This document shows, piece after piece, positions 47,188 to 56,232 of a DNA stretch of 64,000 bases. This DNA is from Bacillota bacterium (GTDB lineage Bacteria > Bacillota > UBA4882 > UBA8346). Both the position numbers and the translations under genes were made by a program. The DNA lies in assembly GCA_023392595.1 (NCBI GenBank), contig JAEVYU010000012.1, forward strand, positions 124,001 through 188,000, read 5' to 3'. How positions within the stretch are numbered: the first letter of the stretch is position 1; each line of letters opens with the position of its first letter. Under the pieces are notes generated by a model. It was not told the origin of the DNA. It did no database searches and saw only the letters and a list, made by a program, of their open reading frames with translations.

Positions 47188-49533
47188 ATGGCCCAATATC
47201 ATATCAGCCTGAAAAAGATGACCAAGAAAATTACTCAGGGAAGCCTTCGCCTGGGAGGCGTCAATCCCCGGGGAGAAGCGATCGGTTTTACCAATTACTA
47301 TATGGAGTGCAACGGGAAACCGTTTTTCGGCATCTCCGGAGAGTTTCACTATTCCCGTTATCCCTGCCTGGAATGGGAAACAGAGCTTGCCAAAATGAAA
47401 ATGGCCGGTATAAATTGCCTGGCAACCTATGTCTTTTGGAATCATCATGAAGAGGATGAGGGCTTATTCCGCTGGGATGGCGAGCGCAATCTCCGCTACT
47501 TTATTGAGCTTTGCGCCAAACAAAATCTGTATGTTTTCCTCCGGGTCGGACCATTTTGTCACGGCGAGTGCCGCAACGGAGGATTTCCCGACTGGTTGTA
47601 CGGCCGGCCATTTGAACTCCGTTCAAATGATCAGGGGTATTTAACTTACGTTAAACGGTTATATTCCGAGATTGCCCGCCAGGTACATGGCCTTTTCTTT
47701 CAAGACGGGGGGCCGATTATCGCCGTACAATTGGAAAACGAATATATGCATGCTGCGGCCCCCTGGGAATTAACGGGCCAACACGAAGATGAATTCCTTC
47801 CCGGCGGCCGGGACGGGGTAGCCCATATGAAGCAGTTGAAAGAAATTGCCGTAGAATCCGGTTTAAAAGCCCCCATTTATACCTCAACCGGCTGGGGCGG
47901 CGCTCCTGTTCTGGAGGGAGAAATTCTCCCCTTATACGGGGGCTATGCTTTCTGTCCCTGGAATATCCATGAAGCCAAACCGGAGCAGGAACCGACCTTC
48001 GAGTACCTTTTTCAGAGTTTTCACGATGATCATTCTCCATGCCGGGGGTTTAACCCGCCCTACCCTCCTGAAGAATATCCTTATGCCTGTTGTGAAATGG
48101 GCGGAGGAATGCAAACCTGGTACAAGGCCCGTTTTGTGGTCCCACCGGAGAGCGTGACCGCCATGACCTTGACCAAGGTGGCAGGGGGCTGCAATTTTAT
48201 AGGCTACTATATGTTCCATGGCGGGTCTCAGCCCCTCGGCCAACACGGTTTTTTAAACGAAAATACCAATCCCAAAATTACTTATGACTACCAGGCGCCT
48301 TTGGGCGAGTTTGGACAGATGCGGCAATCCTACCGGCAGTTAAAACCCCTATTCTACTTTTTCCATGAATTTCAGGATCAACTTTGCCCGATGGCGACCG
48401 TCTTACCGCCCGAGGCCGCTACAATCACCCCGCAGGACACGGCAACCTTACGGTATGCTCTTCGGGTGAACGGTAATTCCGGCTTTATATTTCTTCATAA
48501 TTATCAAGATCATGTCCCGCTGGCCGACCATGATGATATCTCCCTCAACCTGGAACTTACGGATGAAACCATCACTTTGCCCAGGGAAAAAGGATTGACC
48601 TTAAAAAGAGGAGTTAGCGCCATTCTCCCTTTGAATATGGACCTGGGGGGCGTCCAACTAAAATATGCCACCCCTCAACCGGTTACGAGTATCATGGCGG
48701 AGAATATCCGTTGCTATTTCTTTTTTGTGCCGGAAGGATTTTGCGGTGAATATTGTTTTGAAAATGACAGTTTCCAGGATATTCAGACTAATCAGGGAGA
48801 ATTACAAAGGCAATCCGGTTTAACTTTCGTTACGGTTGCGCCAGGAAAAGAATGTAGGATTGATTTACTCTCCGGCCAAGGTGAACGAATCAGGATTTGT
48901 ACTTTATCCCATGGAGAAATTCTTAACTTTTGGAAAGTTTCACTTTGGGGGGCGGAAAGAGTTATCTTCTGCGACGCCAGCCTGGTTGTTAAACAGAACA
49001 CTCTGCAATTATTCCATAGGGCCCCGCAGATCGATTTATTCATCTATCCCGCTCCGGGAAACCGTTTAACGACTTCATACGGTCAAGTTACCGGAGTTTC
49101 CTGCGGAATGTATACAAAATATGTTATCGCGCGGCCGCCTAAAGAGCTTACATACAAGATCTCTCCCATCAACGATCAAAAGGCGGTTCTAAAGGTAGAT
49201 CCCCTTTCTTTTCAGGATGTTCACGAGCTGTTGCTGGAAATCGATTACGAAGGGGACGTAGGTCACGCTTTCATTGACGGCCGGTTGGTCCACGATCATT
49301 TCGGCAACGGCCAAAAGTGGGAAATCGGATTGAAACGGTTTTTTAGGGAACTGGCTGAAAAGGAAATCTATTTCTACATTAGCCCTTTACGCCGGGGCAA
49401 AATGGTTTCTTACGACTCCGCCATGGCGGTCCAACAACAATTCCACGGCGAACAGATTGCCAAGATCCGGACCATGGAGATCATCCCGGAGTACTGTGTG
49501 ACGATCTGTAAAAGCAATCCGGATGAACTTTGA
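47188..49533 (+). CDS. GH35 beta-galactosidase, cytoplasmic
   Basis: 781 residues. The GH35 signature GGPIIAVQLENEY carries the acid/base Glu, and the nucleophile is probably the Glu of CCEMGGGMQ. The barrel opens with FFGISGEFHYSRYP, also typical. The C-terminal half is a set of beta-sandwich domains. No signal peptide, so it cleaves imported galactosides. It is the last gene of the YesN/YesM-importer operon and ends at the hairpin at 49560. The start ATG follows a TAGGAGC site. Confidence 0.93.
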   Translation: MAQYHISLKKMTKKITQGSLRLGGVNPRGEAIGFTNYYMECNGKPFFGISGEFHYSRYPCLEWETELAKMKMAGINCLATYVFWNHHEEDEGLFRWDGERNLRYFIELCAKQNLYVFLRVGPFCHGECRNGGFPDWLYGRPFELRSNDQGYLTYVKRLYSEIARQVHGLFFQDGGPIIAVQLENEYMHAAAPWELTGQHEDEFLPGGRDGVAHMKQLKEIAVESGLKAPIYTSTGWGGAPVLEGEILPLYGGYAFCPWNIHEAKPEQEPTFEYLFQSFHDDHSPCRGFNPPYPPEEYPYACCEMGGGMQTWYKARFVVPPESVTAMTLTKVAGGCNFIGYYMFHGGSQPLGQHGFLNENTNPKITYDYQAPLGEFGQMRQSYRQLKPLFYFFHEFQDQLCPMATVLPPEAATITPQDTATLRYALRVNGNSGFIFLHNYQDHVPLADHDDISLNLELTDETITLPREKGLTLKRGVSAILPLNMDLGGVQLKYATPQPVTSIMAENIRCYFFFVPEGFCGEYCFENDSFQDIQTNQGELQRQSGLTFVTVAPGKECRIDLLSGQGERIRICTLSHGEILNFWKVSLWGAERVIFCDASLVVKQNTLQLFHRAPQIDLFIYPAPGNRLTTSYGQVTGVSCGMYTKYVIARPPKELTYKISPINDQKAVLKVDPLSFQDVHELLLEIDYEGDVGHAFIDGRLVHDHFGNGQKWEIGLKRFFRELAEKEIYFYISPLRRGKMVSYDSAMAVQQQFHGEQIAKIRTMEIIPEYCVTICKSNPDEL

Positions 49534-49559
49534 TTAAGATCGGGCTTGGTGTAACGGGA

Positions 49560-49597
49560 CAAGGGGGGCTAACCTATCTTGATTGGACACCCCCTTG
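49560..49597 (+). terminator. Rho-independent terminator after the GH35 gene
   Basis: CAAGGGGG (49560-49567) and CCCCCTTG (49590-49597) pair perfectly around 22 nt, followed by CTTATTTTTT. It separates convergent genes and could also serve the minus-strand PLP enzyme gene. Confidence 0.8.
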
Positions 49598-49605
49598 CTT
49601 ATTTT

Positions 49606-50763
49606 TTACACGCACTTTAAGGCATTCTCAAGACTCTCGATTAATAGTTGCGGTTCTTCCAGGCCGATATGGACCCGGATTAACGAGACCAAATTCTCCG
49701 GAGCATTGGGGTGGGATGCAGCATAAGGAAATATCAGGCTTTCATATCCTCCCCAACTGACTGCCCGTCTGAAATATTGCAGCTCATTGGTAAACCGGGC
49801 CACCCGTCCGGCATCTTTGGTCTTTAATTGAAATGAAAACAACCCGGAACCGCCCCGCATCTGGGATTTGGCCAGTTCATACTGGGGGTTCCCCGGATGG
49901 AAGGGATAAAGGATTTCAGTAATTTTAGGGTGCCCCGAGAGATATTTCACAATTTCCAGGGTATTCTCATAATGAGCCTTCATCCGGATTTGCAAGGTCC
50001 GGATACCCCTCAACAGCAACCAGGCCATAAAAGGATCGGGAACCGTGCCGATATTTTGAAACTCCGTTTGGAAGATATGTTCAATATCTTTCTCTTTCCC
50101 CACGATCACCCCGGCCACCAGGTCGCTGTGTCCTCCGAAATACTTGGTCGCTGAATGAACCACAATATCGATACCGTAATCCAATGGATTTTGATAAATA
50201 GGAGTCGCCCAAGTATTGTCAATAATGGTCTTGATGTTCCGTTCTTTGGCCAAAGCAGCGACCGCCTTTAAATCTTGAAGTTCAAACCGGAAGGTGGTCG
50301 GGCTCTCCAAATAAATGATCTTGGTGTTCGGGCGGATGGCCGCAACAAACTCTTGTAGATCGGTGCCGCTTACATAAGTGTACTCCACCCCAAAACGGGT
50401 GAGATATTTTTCCAACAAGGTTTTGGCCCAACTATAAGCATCTTTCACCGCCACGATATGATCGCCGGACTTTAAAAACGCTAAAATGCTGGCGGAAATG
50501 GCCGACACCCCCGAACTAACCAATTTAGCCCGTTCTCCATGTTCCAACGCGGCGATTTTGGTTTCGAACAGGTTTACCGTAGGGTTATTGCCCCGGCTAT
50601 AAAGATAATTGTGGACTTCATCGCCCATAGCCCGCTGAAAATCCTCAAATGTCGGAAATGAAAAAATGGAGGTTTGATATATCGGTGGGCTTACCGCTCC
50701 GAAGGGAAAATCGTCTTCCCCCAAATGATGGAGGATGTCTGTCACATTTTTTCTTTCACTCAT
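49606..50763 (-). CDS. PLP-dependent trans-sulfuration enzyme (cystathionine gamma-synthase/lyase family)
   Basis: 385 residues from the ATG at 50763, placed after AAAGGAG; the frame runs on to 50811 without a site. The Cys/Met-metabolism PLP fold is clear: YSRGNNPTVNLFE near the N-terminus, IIDNTWATP, and the PLP lysine in VVHSATKYFGGHSD. Family members make or break cystathionine or eliminate thiol from methionine/homocysteine derivatives; sequence alone does not decide which. It stands alone between two sugar-uptake regions. Confidence 0.88.
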   Translation of the reverse strand: MSERKNVTDILHHLGEDDFPFGAVSPPIYQTSIFSFPTFEDFQRAMGDEVHNYLYSRGNNPTVNLFETKIAALEHGERAKLVSSGVSAISASILAFLKSGDHIVAVKDAYSWAKTLLEKYLTRFGVEYTYVSGTDLQEFVAAIRPNTKIIYLESPTTFRFELQDLKAVAALAKERNIKTIIDNTWATPIYQNPLDYGIDIVVHSATKYFGGHSDLVAGVIVGKEKDIEHIFQTEFQNIGTVPDPFMAWLLLRGIRTLQIRMKAHYENTLEIVKYLSGHPKITEILYPFHPGNPQYELAKSQMRGGSGLFSFQLKTKDAGRVARFTNELQYFRRAVSWGGYESLIFPYAASHPNAPENLVSLIRVHIGLEEPQLLIESLENALKCV

Positions 50764-50802
50764 CTTGAATGCTCCTTTGCCATATCTTAATAACCCGTGA
50801 GG

Positions 50803-50847
50803 CTGTTGCAAAAGTGACTAAAATCAATAAATCTTATTTTGCAACAG
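50803..50847. repeat. Inverted repeat with CTGTTGCAAAA ends (IS-end-like)
   Basis: CTGTTGCAAAA (50803-50813) and TTTTGCAACAG (50837-50847) are perfect complements. Similar G-G-x-CTGTTGCAAA ends occur on several insertion sequence families, so this may be a solo or miniature element. It could also act as a weak terminator of the permease gene ending at 50886, though no T-run follows. Confidence 0.5.
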
Positions 50848-50885
50848 ACCCTTCAGGTTTTATAACCCTCTCAAAACGAGCATGC

Positions 50886-51779
50886 TTATTCTTTGATAGC
50901 CCCTTCGGTTAGGCCAATGACAATATATTTTTGGGCGATCGCAAATACGATCAAGGTTGGTAACAAGGAAACCACGATGCCCGCGCTTAGAACGCCCCAG
51001 CTTACGCCGGCCTTGGAAATAAAAGAATTCAACGCCACCGGGACCGTCATATTTTGATCCGAATTCATCAGCATGACCGCTAAGAATAGTTCGTTCCAGA
51101 TATTCACGAAGGCGAAACTGAAAATAGCGGCTAACCCCGGCAATATCAAGGGAATAATGATTTGAAAAAGCGCCTGAATCCGGTTACATCCATCAATTTG
51201 AGCAGCTTCTTCCATAGAGACGGGAATCATCGCAAAGAATCCGCTTCCCATAATCGTCGAAAAAGCGATCATCATGCCGATATAAATCACTGTTAACGAT
51301 AACAGATTGTCGCTTAACCCCAAACGGGCCAAGAAGGTATACATAGGTGTCATAATCATATAGGTGGGAATGATTTGCGTAAAATACATCGCCAGGAGTA
51401 AAATCATCCGGGTTTTTTTTGCCCTGAAACGCGAAAGGGCATATCCGCTCAACATCGAGATGAACAAGGCCCCCATCGAGGCAAGTAGTGAAACAACAAC
51501 GCTGTTGCGAAAATACACTTGGAAATTGCTGATTTTAAACAGATAGGCATAATTCTCGAAGGTTAAAAACTGCGGCCAATAACGGATGGGAAAAGTATAA
51601 ACCTCCCGCCCGCCTTTTAACGATGTTACAATAATCCAATATAAAGGTAATAAAGCGCCGATAAGATAAAGGGCTAATACTAGGAACCGGGCTACTCTAT
51701 AATATATCTTTTTTGGGCCGGCTCCAACTTTACCAGGCTCAAGTGATTTCATCCTTTTGATATCAAGATTCGCACTCAT
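50886..51779 (-). CDS. Sugar ABC transporter permease (MalG type), second importer
   Basis: 297 residues, six membrane helices after a long cytoplasmic N-terminus, EAA loop MEEAAQIDGCNRIQALFQI. Its start overlaps the stop of the MalF-type gene by four bases (51776-51779). It is the last gene of the minus-strand importer operon. Confidence 0.94.
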   Translation of the reverse strand: MSANLDIKRMKSLEPGKVGAGPKKIYYRVARFLVLALYLIGALLPLYWIIVTSLKGGREVYTFPIRYWPQFLTFENYAYLFKISNFQVYFRNSVVVSLLASMGALFISMLSGYALSRFRAKKTRMILLLAMYFTQIIPTYMIMTPMYTFLARLGLSDNLLSLTVIYIGMMIAFSTIMGSGFFAMIPVSMEEAAQIDGCNRIQALFQIIIPLILPGLAAIFSFAFVNIWNELFLAVMLMNSDQNMTVPVALNSFISKAGVSWGVLSAGIVVSLLPTLIVFAIAQKYIVIGLTEGAIKE

Positions 51780-52669
51780 GCCGCGCCCTCCTCTTTCGCT
51801 CCGGAAACTTTCAAATAAACAAAGGCGAATAGGAACAAAATACCCATGATGATGACTCCGACAGCCGATCCTTGTCCATAATCATAAAATTTAACCAGCT
51901 TATTAATCATTTGGGTGGAAAGAATATTGGTAGCGTTATTCGGACCGCCGCTGGTCATCGCATAAATAATCTCCGGGAAATTCATAATCCAGATGGTCCG
52001 AAGCAGAACCGTGCTGACAATGGTCGATTTAATATACGGAAGCGTCACAAAGAAAAGGCGTTTTACCGAACCCGCCCCGTCAATCGCGGCGGCTTCAAAA
52101 AGTTCTTTGGGTATGGATTGCAATCCCGCCAGTAACATAATTGCAAAAAAGGGAACCCCGTACCAAATGTTTACAATAATCACCGACATCATGGCAAAGT
52201 TCGGATCGGACAGAAAACCAATGTTGAGATGAATCAGATGGACTTTTTGCAGTAAATCGTTGATCATTCCAAACTGGCCGTTAAACATCCAGGACCAAAT
52301 CAGTCCGATGGCAAAGCCCGAAAGCGCCCAGGGATAAAATACCAGACCCGAATAAATCCCTCTACCCCGGAATGGCTCTCTTAATAATAACGCCAAAATA
52401 AGCCCTAAGGTAAATTGGAAAAATAACGATACATAGATCCAAATCAGCGTATTGATAATGATTTGCCAAAAGTTAAAATTGGTATCAGTCAAAATAGCCT
52501 TAAAATTATCCAGACCGTTAAAACGGACTAAGGAAAGGGAATTATTAAGGTTATAATTTTGAAAAGCAATCACTATGCCTTCAATCAACGGGAAAAAAAT
52601 GACCAGAGCCAATAGTAGAAAGGCTGGAAACATAAGCGTCGTTAGAAAACCGGTATGATTTTTCCGCAT
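51776..52669 (-). CDS. Sugar ABC transporter permease (MalF type), second importer
   Basis: 297 residues with six membrane helices and the EAA loop ELFEAAAIDGAGSVKRLFF. It lies 125 bp after the binding-protein gene, with a hairpin in the gap, and is co-translated with the next permease. Confidence 0.94.
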   Translation of the reverse strand: MRKNHTGFLTTLMFPAFLLLALVIFFPLIEGIVIAFQNYNLNNSLSLVRFNGLDNFKAILTDTNFNFWQIIINTLIWIYVSLFFQFTLGLILALLLREPFRGRGIYSGLVFYPWALSGFAIGLIWSWMFNGQFGMINDLLQKVHLIHLNIGFLSDPNFAMMSVIIVNIWYGVPFFAIMLLAGLQSIPKELFEAAAIDGAGSVKRLFFVTLPYIKSTIVSTVLLRTIWIMNFPEIIYAMTSGGPNNATNILSTQMINKLVKFYDYGQGSAVGVIIMGILFLFAFVYLKVSGAKEEGAA

Positions 52670-52742
52670 CGTGGCACCTCCAAACTATGGTCGAACAATT
52701 TGCGGGTTACTTTCGTAATTTTTTAAGATGATGCTTGATAAA

Positions 52743-52775
52743 GACGGAGGCACTGACAAAGATGAGGCCTCCGTC
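52743..52775 (-). terminator. Hairpin between binding-protein and permease genes
   Basis: GACGGAGG (52743-52750) and CCTCCGTC (52768-52775) pair perfectly. It stands just after the stop of the binding-protein gene and before the permeases on the minus strand. Such intercistronic hairpins commonly let the binding protein be made in excess. Only a short T-run (TTTATC) follows, so termination would be partial. Confidence 0.65.
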
Positions 52776-52794
52776 TGTTACACCGGCAAAGGGT

Positions 52795-54045
52795 TTATTT
52801 ACTCCAATATTCTTTCCATTTTGCCAAAACCGTTTCCAGTTTGGCTTGTCCCAGCAAAAGACTTTGCATATCGGCTTCGTGAACCGAACCCCAGCCCGGC
52901 CATTTCGGGGAAGACTGCGGGAAGGGTCTGAAAATATATTTTGTGGTGGTGGTCATTTCTTTTAAGAAAGCCGTGTAATGTTTACCCTGGAAATACTTGT
53001 TGGTATTAAAGGCCGTGCTTTGAACGGGGAGGGCTCCATAGTGCTCGCAGAAATAACCGTTTTTCTCGGCTGAATTCATCCAGGCAATAAAATCCCAGGC
53101 CTGTTTGGGATTTTTTGAATAACTGGGAATGCCGAGCCCGGTGAAACCATAATCAAGGTAAGCGATCCCGGTGGGACCGACCGGAACGGGAATAACGATA
53201 TATTTATCAGGATCCAGCATTTTATCAATTAACGGAATGGCGTCCGGATCCTGCATTAAAAATGGAGTGGTCCCGGAAACAAAGCCATTGATTTGTTCAT
53301 TAAATCCCCAGTTTATTCCGTCTTTGGGCGCGCCTTTCTGGAATAATTCGATATAGGCTTTCATCCCTTGGGCATAACGGGGATCGGTAAAGTAATTTTT
53401 GGTCTCGGAGTATAGCAAGGTGTCTTTTTTGATGTCATTGATGCCGGCTGAAGCGAAGAAATCCGAAAACTTCATTTCACTGGATTTGCCGCGCCAGGCA
53501 AAACCGTATTGATTTTTGGCAGGATCGGTGATTTTGATACAGGTTTTAATCAAATCGTCAATGGTTTCAGGTACTGTGGTAATGCCGTTCTTCTCTAAAA
53601 CATCCTTACGGACAAATAAGGCCTTGACGAAGATGCATTGTGGAGCGATATAAAGCGTGTTATCGACGGTTCTGGCGGCCATCATCGCCACCGGGGTGAG
53701 CGTTTTCGCTTCTTTCCAGCCGCTAAAATACTTATTCAAATTGGCTAATTTTTTATTATTGACGAATTGTTTGATGGTATTATCGCGGACTTCAATGATA
53801 TCCAGGGGCTGATTGGAGTTTAACATCAAAGTGGCTTTTTGATCGGCTTGCTCATAGGGGGGAGAAATTAGATTGATTTTAACTCCGGGATGACTGGCCT
53901 CATATTCGGCAATCATGCCTTTGAGGAGTACAGTCCGCTCCGGACTGGTCATGACTTCTAAAAAATTAAGGGTTTTGGTTTGGGCCAAAACGGGAAGACT
54001 GGTAAGGGCGACAAGCAAAAGGGCAATTAATAAAATTCTTTTCAT
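52795..54045 (-). CDS. Sugar ABC transporter substrate-binding protein, second importer
   Basis: 416 residues from the ATG at 54045, nine bases after AAAGGAG; the open frame extends to 54192 but the signal peptide fixes the start. MKRILLIALLLVALTSLPVLA is cleaved before QTKTLNFLE; again there is no lipobox Cys. Family 1 solute-binding fold. The ligand cannot be read from the sequence. No ATPase gene is linked to this importer. Confidence 0.92.
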   Translation of the reverse strand: MKRILLIALLLVALTSLPVLAQTKTLNFLEVMTSPERTVLLKGMIAEYEASHPGVKINLISPPYEQADQKATLMLNSNQPLDIIEVRDNTIKQFVNNKKLANLNKYFSGWKEAKTLTPVAMMAARTVDNTLYIAPQCIFVKALFVRKDVLEKNGITTVPETIDDLIKTCIKITDPAKNQYGFAWRGKSSEMKFSDFFASAGINDIKKDTLLYSETKNYFTDPRYAQGMKAYIELFQKGAPKDGINWGFNEQINGFVSGTTPFLMQDPDAIPLIDKMLDPDKYIVIPVPVGPTGIAYLDYGFTGLGIPSYSKNPKQAWDFIAWMNSAEKNGYFCEHYGALPVQSTAFNTNKYFQGKHYTAFLKEMTTTTKYIFRPFPQSSPKWPGWGSVHEADMQSLLLGQAKLETVLAKWKEYWSK

Positions 54046-54395
54046 GTAGCATACTCCTTTTTCATTTTTAAAACCGGACTTTGGCATTGGACAATCAACA
54101 CGGACAGCCTGCGCTTTCACCTCCTTTAAATTTTTTGGAATGAATTTCTTCCAAATTAATAACCTTTCAAACTGAAGGCCCTTTCCGGGCATTAAATCTC
54201 TTCAATCCAGCCAAAAAAATGTTATATTAATGTCATCATTCTTTAAGACATCACTTTTTTCGTGTTATATATGATGTGTATTAATAAAATTAATAACGCA
54301 AACATGACATTCGCAGGGTAAAAGAATACTAGGGCGGATTCTTCGGCTAAAATAAGGTCCCGCTCTAGTTGACAGTAATCTTCGATGAAATTAGG
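54046..54395. other. Intergenic region upstream of the second importer
   Basis: No independent gene. It should hold the minus-strand promoter of the importer. An AT-rich near-palindrome (ATTAATAAAATTAAT, around 54278-54292) may be an operator. AAAGGAGGTGA occurs about 65 bp upstream of the binding-protein start without a matching start codon. Confidence 0.5.
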
Positions 54396-54779
54396 TCACT
54401 CTTTTACCGCAATCGCTTCAATTTCGATCAGGGCATCCTTCGGCAAACGGGCAACCTGGACAGCAGCGCGGGCCGGATAGTCGGCTGTAAAGAAAGTAGC
54501 GTAAACCTCATTCATCCCCGCAAAATCATTCATATCCGCTAAAAAAACATTCACTTTCGCAACATCGCTCAGGTTCATATCCGCAGCGGCCAGAATTTCC
54601 TTAATGTTCGTCAAGGATTGCCGCGTTTGCAAGGCTATATCCTTATCAGCCATGACCCCGGTGGCGGCATCGATGGGTAACTGCCCGGAAATAAAGAGAA
54701 TATTTCCGGCTTTCACAGCTTGAGAATAGGGGCCAATAGCCGCCGGCGCGTTCTTGGTGTTGATAATTTCGGCCATCAT
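54396..54779 (-). CDS. ridA: RidA family reactive enamine/imine deaminase
   Basis: 127 residues of the YjgF/YER057c/UK114 family. RidA hydrolyses 2-aminoacrylate and related imines released by PLP enzymes. The opening NAPAAIGPYSQAVKAG, the FISGQLPID strand and the C-terminal VARLPKDALIEIEAIA with the substrate-binding Arg are present. It starts one base after the stop of the regulator gene, so both are in one operon. Confidence 0.95.
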   Translation of the reverse strand: MMAEIINTKNAPAAIGPYSQAVKAGNILFISGQLPIDAATGVMADKDIALQTRQSLTNIKEILAAADMNLSDVAKVNVFLADMNDFAGMNEVYATFFTADYPARAAVQVARLPKDALIEIEAIAVKE

Positions 54780-54780
54780 A

Positions 54781-55440
54781 CTACTCCTTTTTAATTTTAG
54801 TCAGATATCGATAAATGGTTGCCTCGGAAACTTTTAACTGGGAGGCCACTTCGGCGACGGACCCTTTAAGCAAAAAAACGCCGCTGTTGTTCAATTCTTT
54901 GATGACTTCAATCTTTTCATCCTGGGACATCCGTTCCGGCGATACCCCAATATTGCGGATAATGGTCTCAATGCCATCCAGGGTAACGGCTTCCACGGAA
55001 GAACTGAACCGTTCTTCGACCGGACTTGCTTGTTGGTTGTTTTCCGGAAGACGGATGAATCCATCCAGATAATTGCGGAATTGTTCAAATTTACTGTAAT
55101 CAATATTGATACAAAGCATGCCGATGAGAGCGCCTTGCTGATCCCGGATAAAATAAGTAGAAGATTTAAGGATGCTGCCCTTTTCGGAGACACCTTTATA
55201 ATTGACGATATAAGGGGTATTGCTATATTTTTGATCTTTCATGACTTTTAAAGCCAAATTGGTTACTGGAGCTCCGACTTTCCTGCCGCTGATATGATTG
55301 TTCCGGATGGCTACCACCGAATTATCCATGTCGGATACGTCGTGAAGGACAACCTCCGCATCATTCCCCAGTACTTCCGCTAAAAAATCAACCATGGGTA
55401 TATACTTTTGCAATAAAGGATTCGTAGTACGCCCCTCCAA
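54781..55440 (-). CDS. YheO-like PAS / DauR-type HTH transcriptional regulator
   Basis: 219 residues: a YheO-like PAS domain in the first half (EVVLHDVSDMDNSVVAI, then GMLCINIDYS) and a C-terminal helix-turn-helix (SVAEVASQLKVSEATIYRYL). DauR-like members regulate D-amino-acid or imine metabolism, and pairing with ridA is common, so it probably controls this operon. The start is unclear: a TTG at 55440 has no ribosome site ahead of it, while GGAGGGG lies inside the first codons. A 16-bp palindrome upstream may be its operator. Confidence 0.88.
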   Translation of the reverse strand: MEGRTTNPLLQKYIPMVDFLAEVLGNDAEVVLHDVSDMDNSVVAIRNNHISGRKVGAPVTNLALKVMKDQKYSNTPYIVNYKGVSEKGSILKSSTYFIRDQQGALIGMLCINIDYSKFEQFRNYLDGFIRLPENNQQASPVEERFSSSVEAVTLDGIETIIRNIGVSPERMSQDEKIEVIKELNNSGVFLLKGSVAEVASQLKVSEATIYRYLTKIKKE

Positions 55441-55478
55441 AACAGGTAAAGTATTATGTTGGTAAAAATTTATTATCG

Positions 55479-55494
55479 TAATAATATATTATTA
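55479..55494. promoter_or_regulatory. 16-bp perfect palindrome, possible operator of the regulator-ridA operon
   Basis: TAATAATATATTATTA lies about 40 bp upstream of the regulator start, in an AT-rich promoter zone. Perfect dyads at this place often bind the adjacent regulator; simple AT-richness is the alternative. Confidence 0.4.
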
Positions 55495-55719
55495 TCATAT
55501 CATCCGTTACCTGTTTCGTCAATAAAATCATCCAGGAATATTCAGGAATTCCCTGTTGTAGCATTCCCACCCTCTCCCGGCATCACCTGAAAGTCGGGTC
55601 TATTTGAGGGGCTTTTGGTTATTGTCTAAAACACCGTCTGAACCAGGATTCAACGGATTTAACCGATGAAACGGATTTAAAATCTGTGCCGGTAGATATT
55701 CTTTTCTATTTTCAATTTT

Positions 55720-55800
55720 TTATTGGCCGGACAAGCGGATCATGGGGACTTTTTTGCCGTTGCTCAGGATGGAATAAACGGTGTGGTCGTGAGAGTTCAT
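55720..55800 (-). CDS. Mini-ORF resembling the start of a SymE-type toxin
   Basis: 26 codons from the ATG at 55800, eight bases after AAGGAG. The peptide (MNSHDHTVYSILSNGKKVP, then MIRLSGQ) follows the SymE pattern of a short beta strand and VP-x-IRLSG, but it stops where SymE proteins continue with the KWL helix, so it is truncated to less than half. It could be a remnant or a short functional peptide. The remaining part of the 55441-55905 gap shows only an intergenic repeat of the GGATTTAACCG kind near 55650. Confidence 0.4.
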   Translation of the reverse strand: MNSHDHTVYSILSNGKKVPMIRLSGQ

Positions 55801-55905
55801 GGCGGGGCTCCTTCCTATTTTTATCCAAATTAAAGGAAAGCCCTGGAAAAGTTTTGTCGTGAAGGCAACAGTTCGGGCAAGTTCCTTATGGGTGAGTCGG
55901 TCACT

Positions 55906-56232
55906 TCAAACTTTTATTTTCTCAACTCCCCGTACTACCAGCGCCACCCAATAACCGTCGCGCATATGCGCGCACATCATACCCTCCATCAGCGCCTCAC
56001 TATATATTATCTCTTCCCTGCGGCAAATCGGGCCATAGTAAGTATTATCGTATTCTTTCATCAGTCGTTCCTTATCTTCCGGGGTCAGTTTGGCTTCCAT
56101 CAGTCTCAACAATTCGTTGGGGCGCTCTTCAAGCTTCTTATATTCCTGATCGGATTCGACGATCTCGTCGTTGATTTGCATGATCCGGTCGAGGATGAAT
56201 TTTTTGATGCCGAGATCTTTGTCGGTGAGCAT
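55906..56232 (-). CDS. Small hypothetical protein, helical
   Basis: 108 residues, rich in charged amino acids, predicted mostly alpha-helical in the first 75 (ILDRIMQINDEIVESDQEY), ending in two or three strands (GYWVALVVRGVEKIKV). No family is recognised. GGAGGT lies upstream of the ATG at 56232. It stands alone next to repeat-rich DNA. Confidence 0.55.
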   Translation of the reverse strand: MLTDKDLGIKKFILDRIMQINDEIVESDQEYKKLEERPNELLRLMEAKLTPEDKERLMKEYDNTYYGPICRREEIIYSEALMEGMMCAHMRDGYWVALVVRGVEKIKV

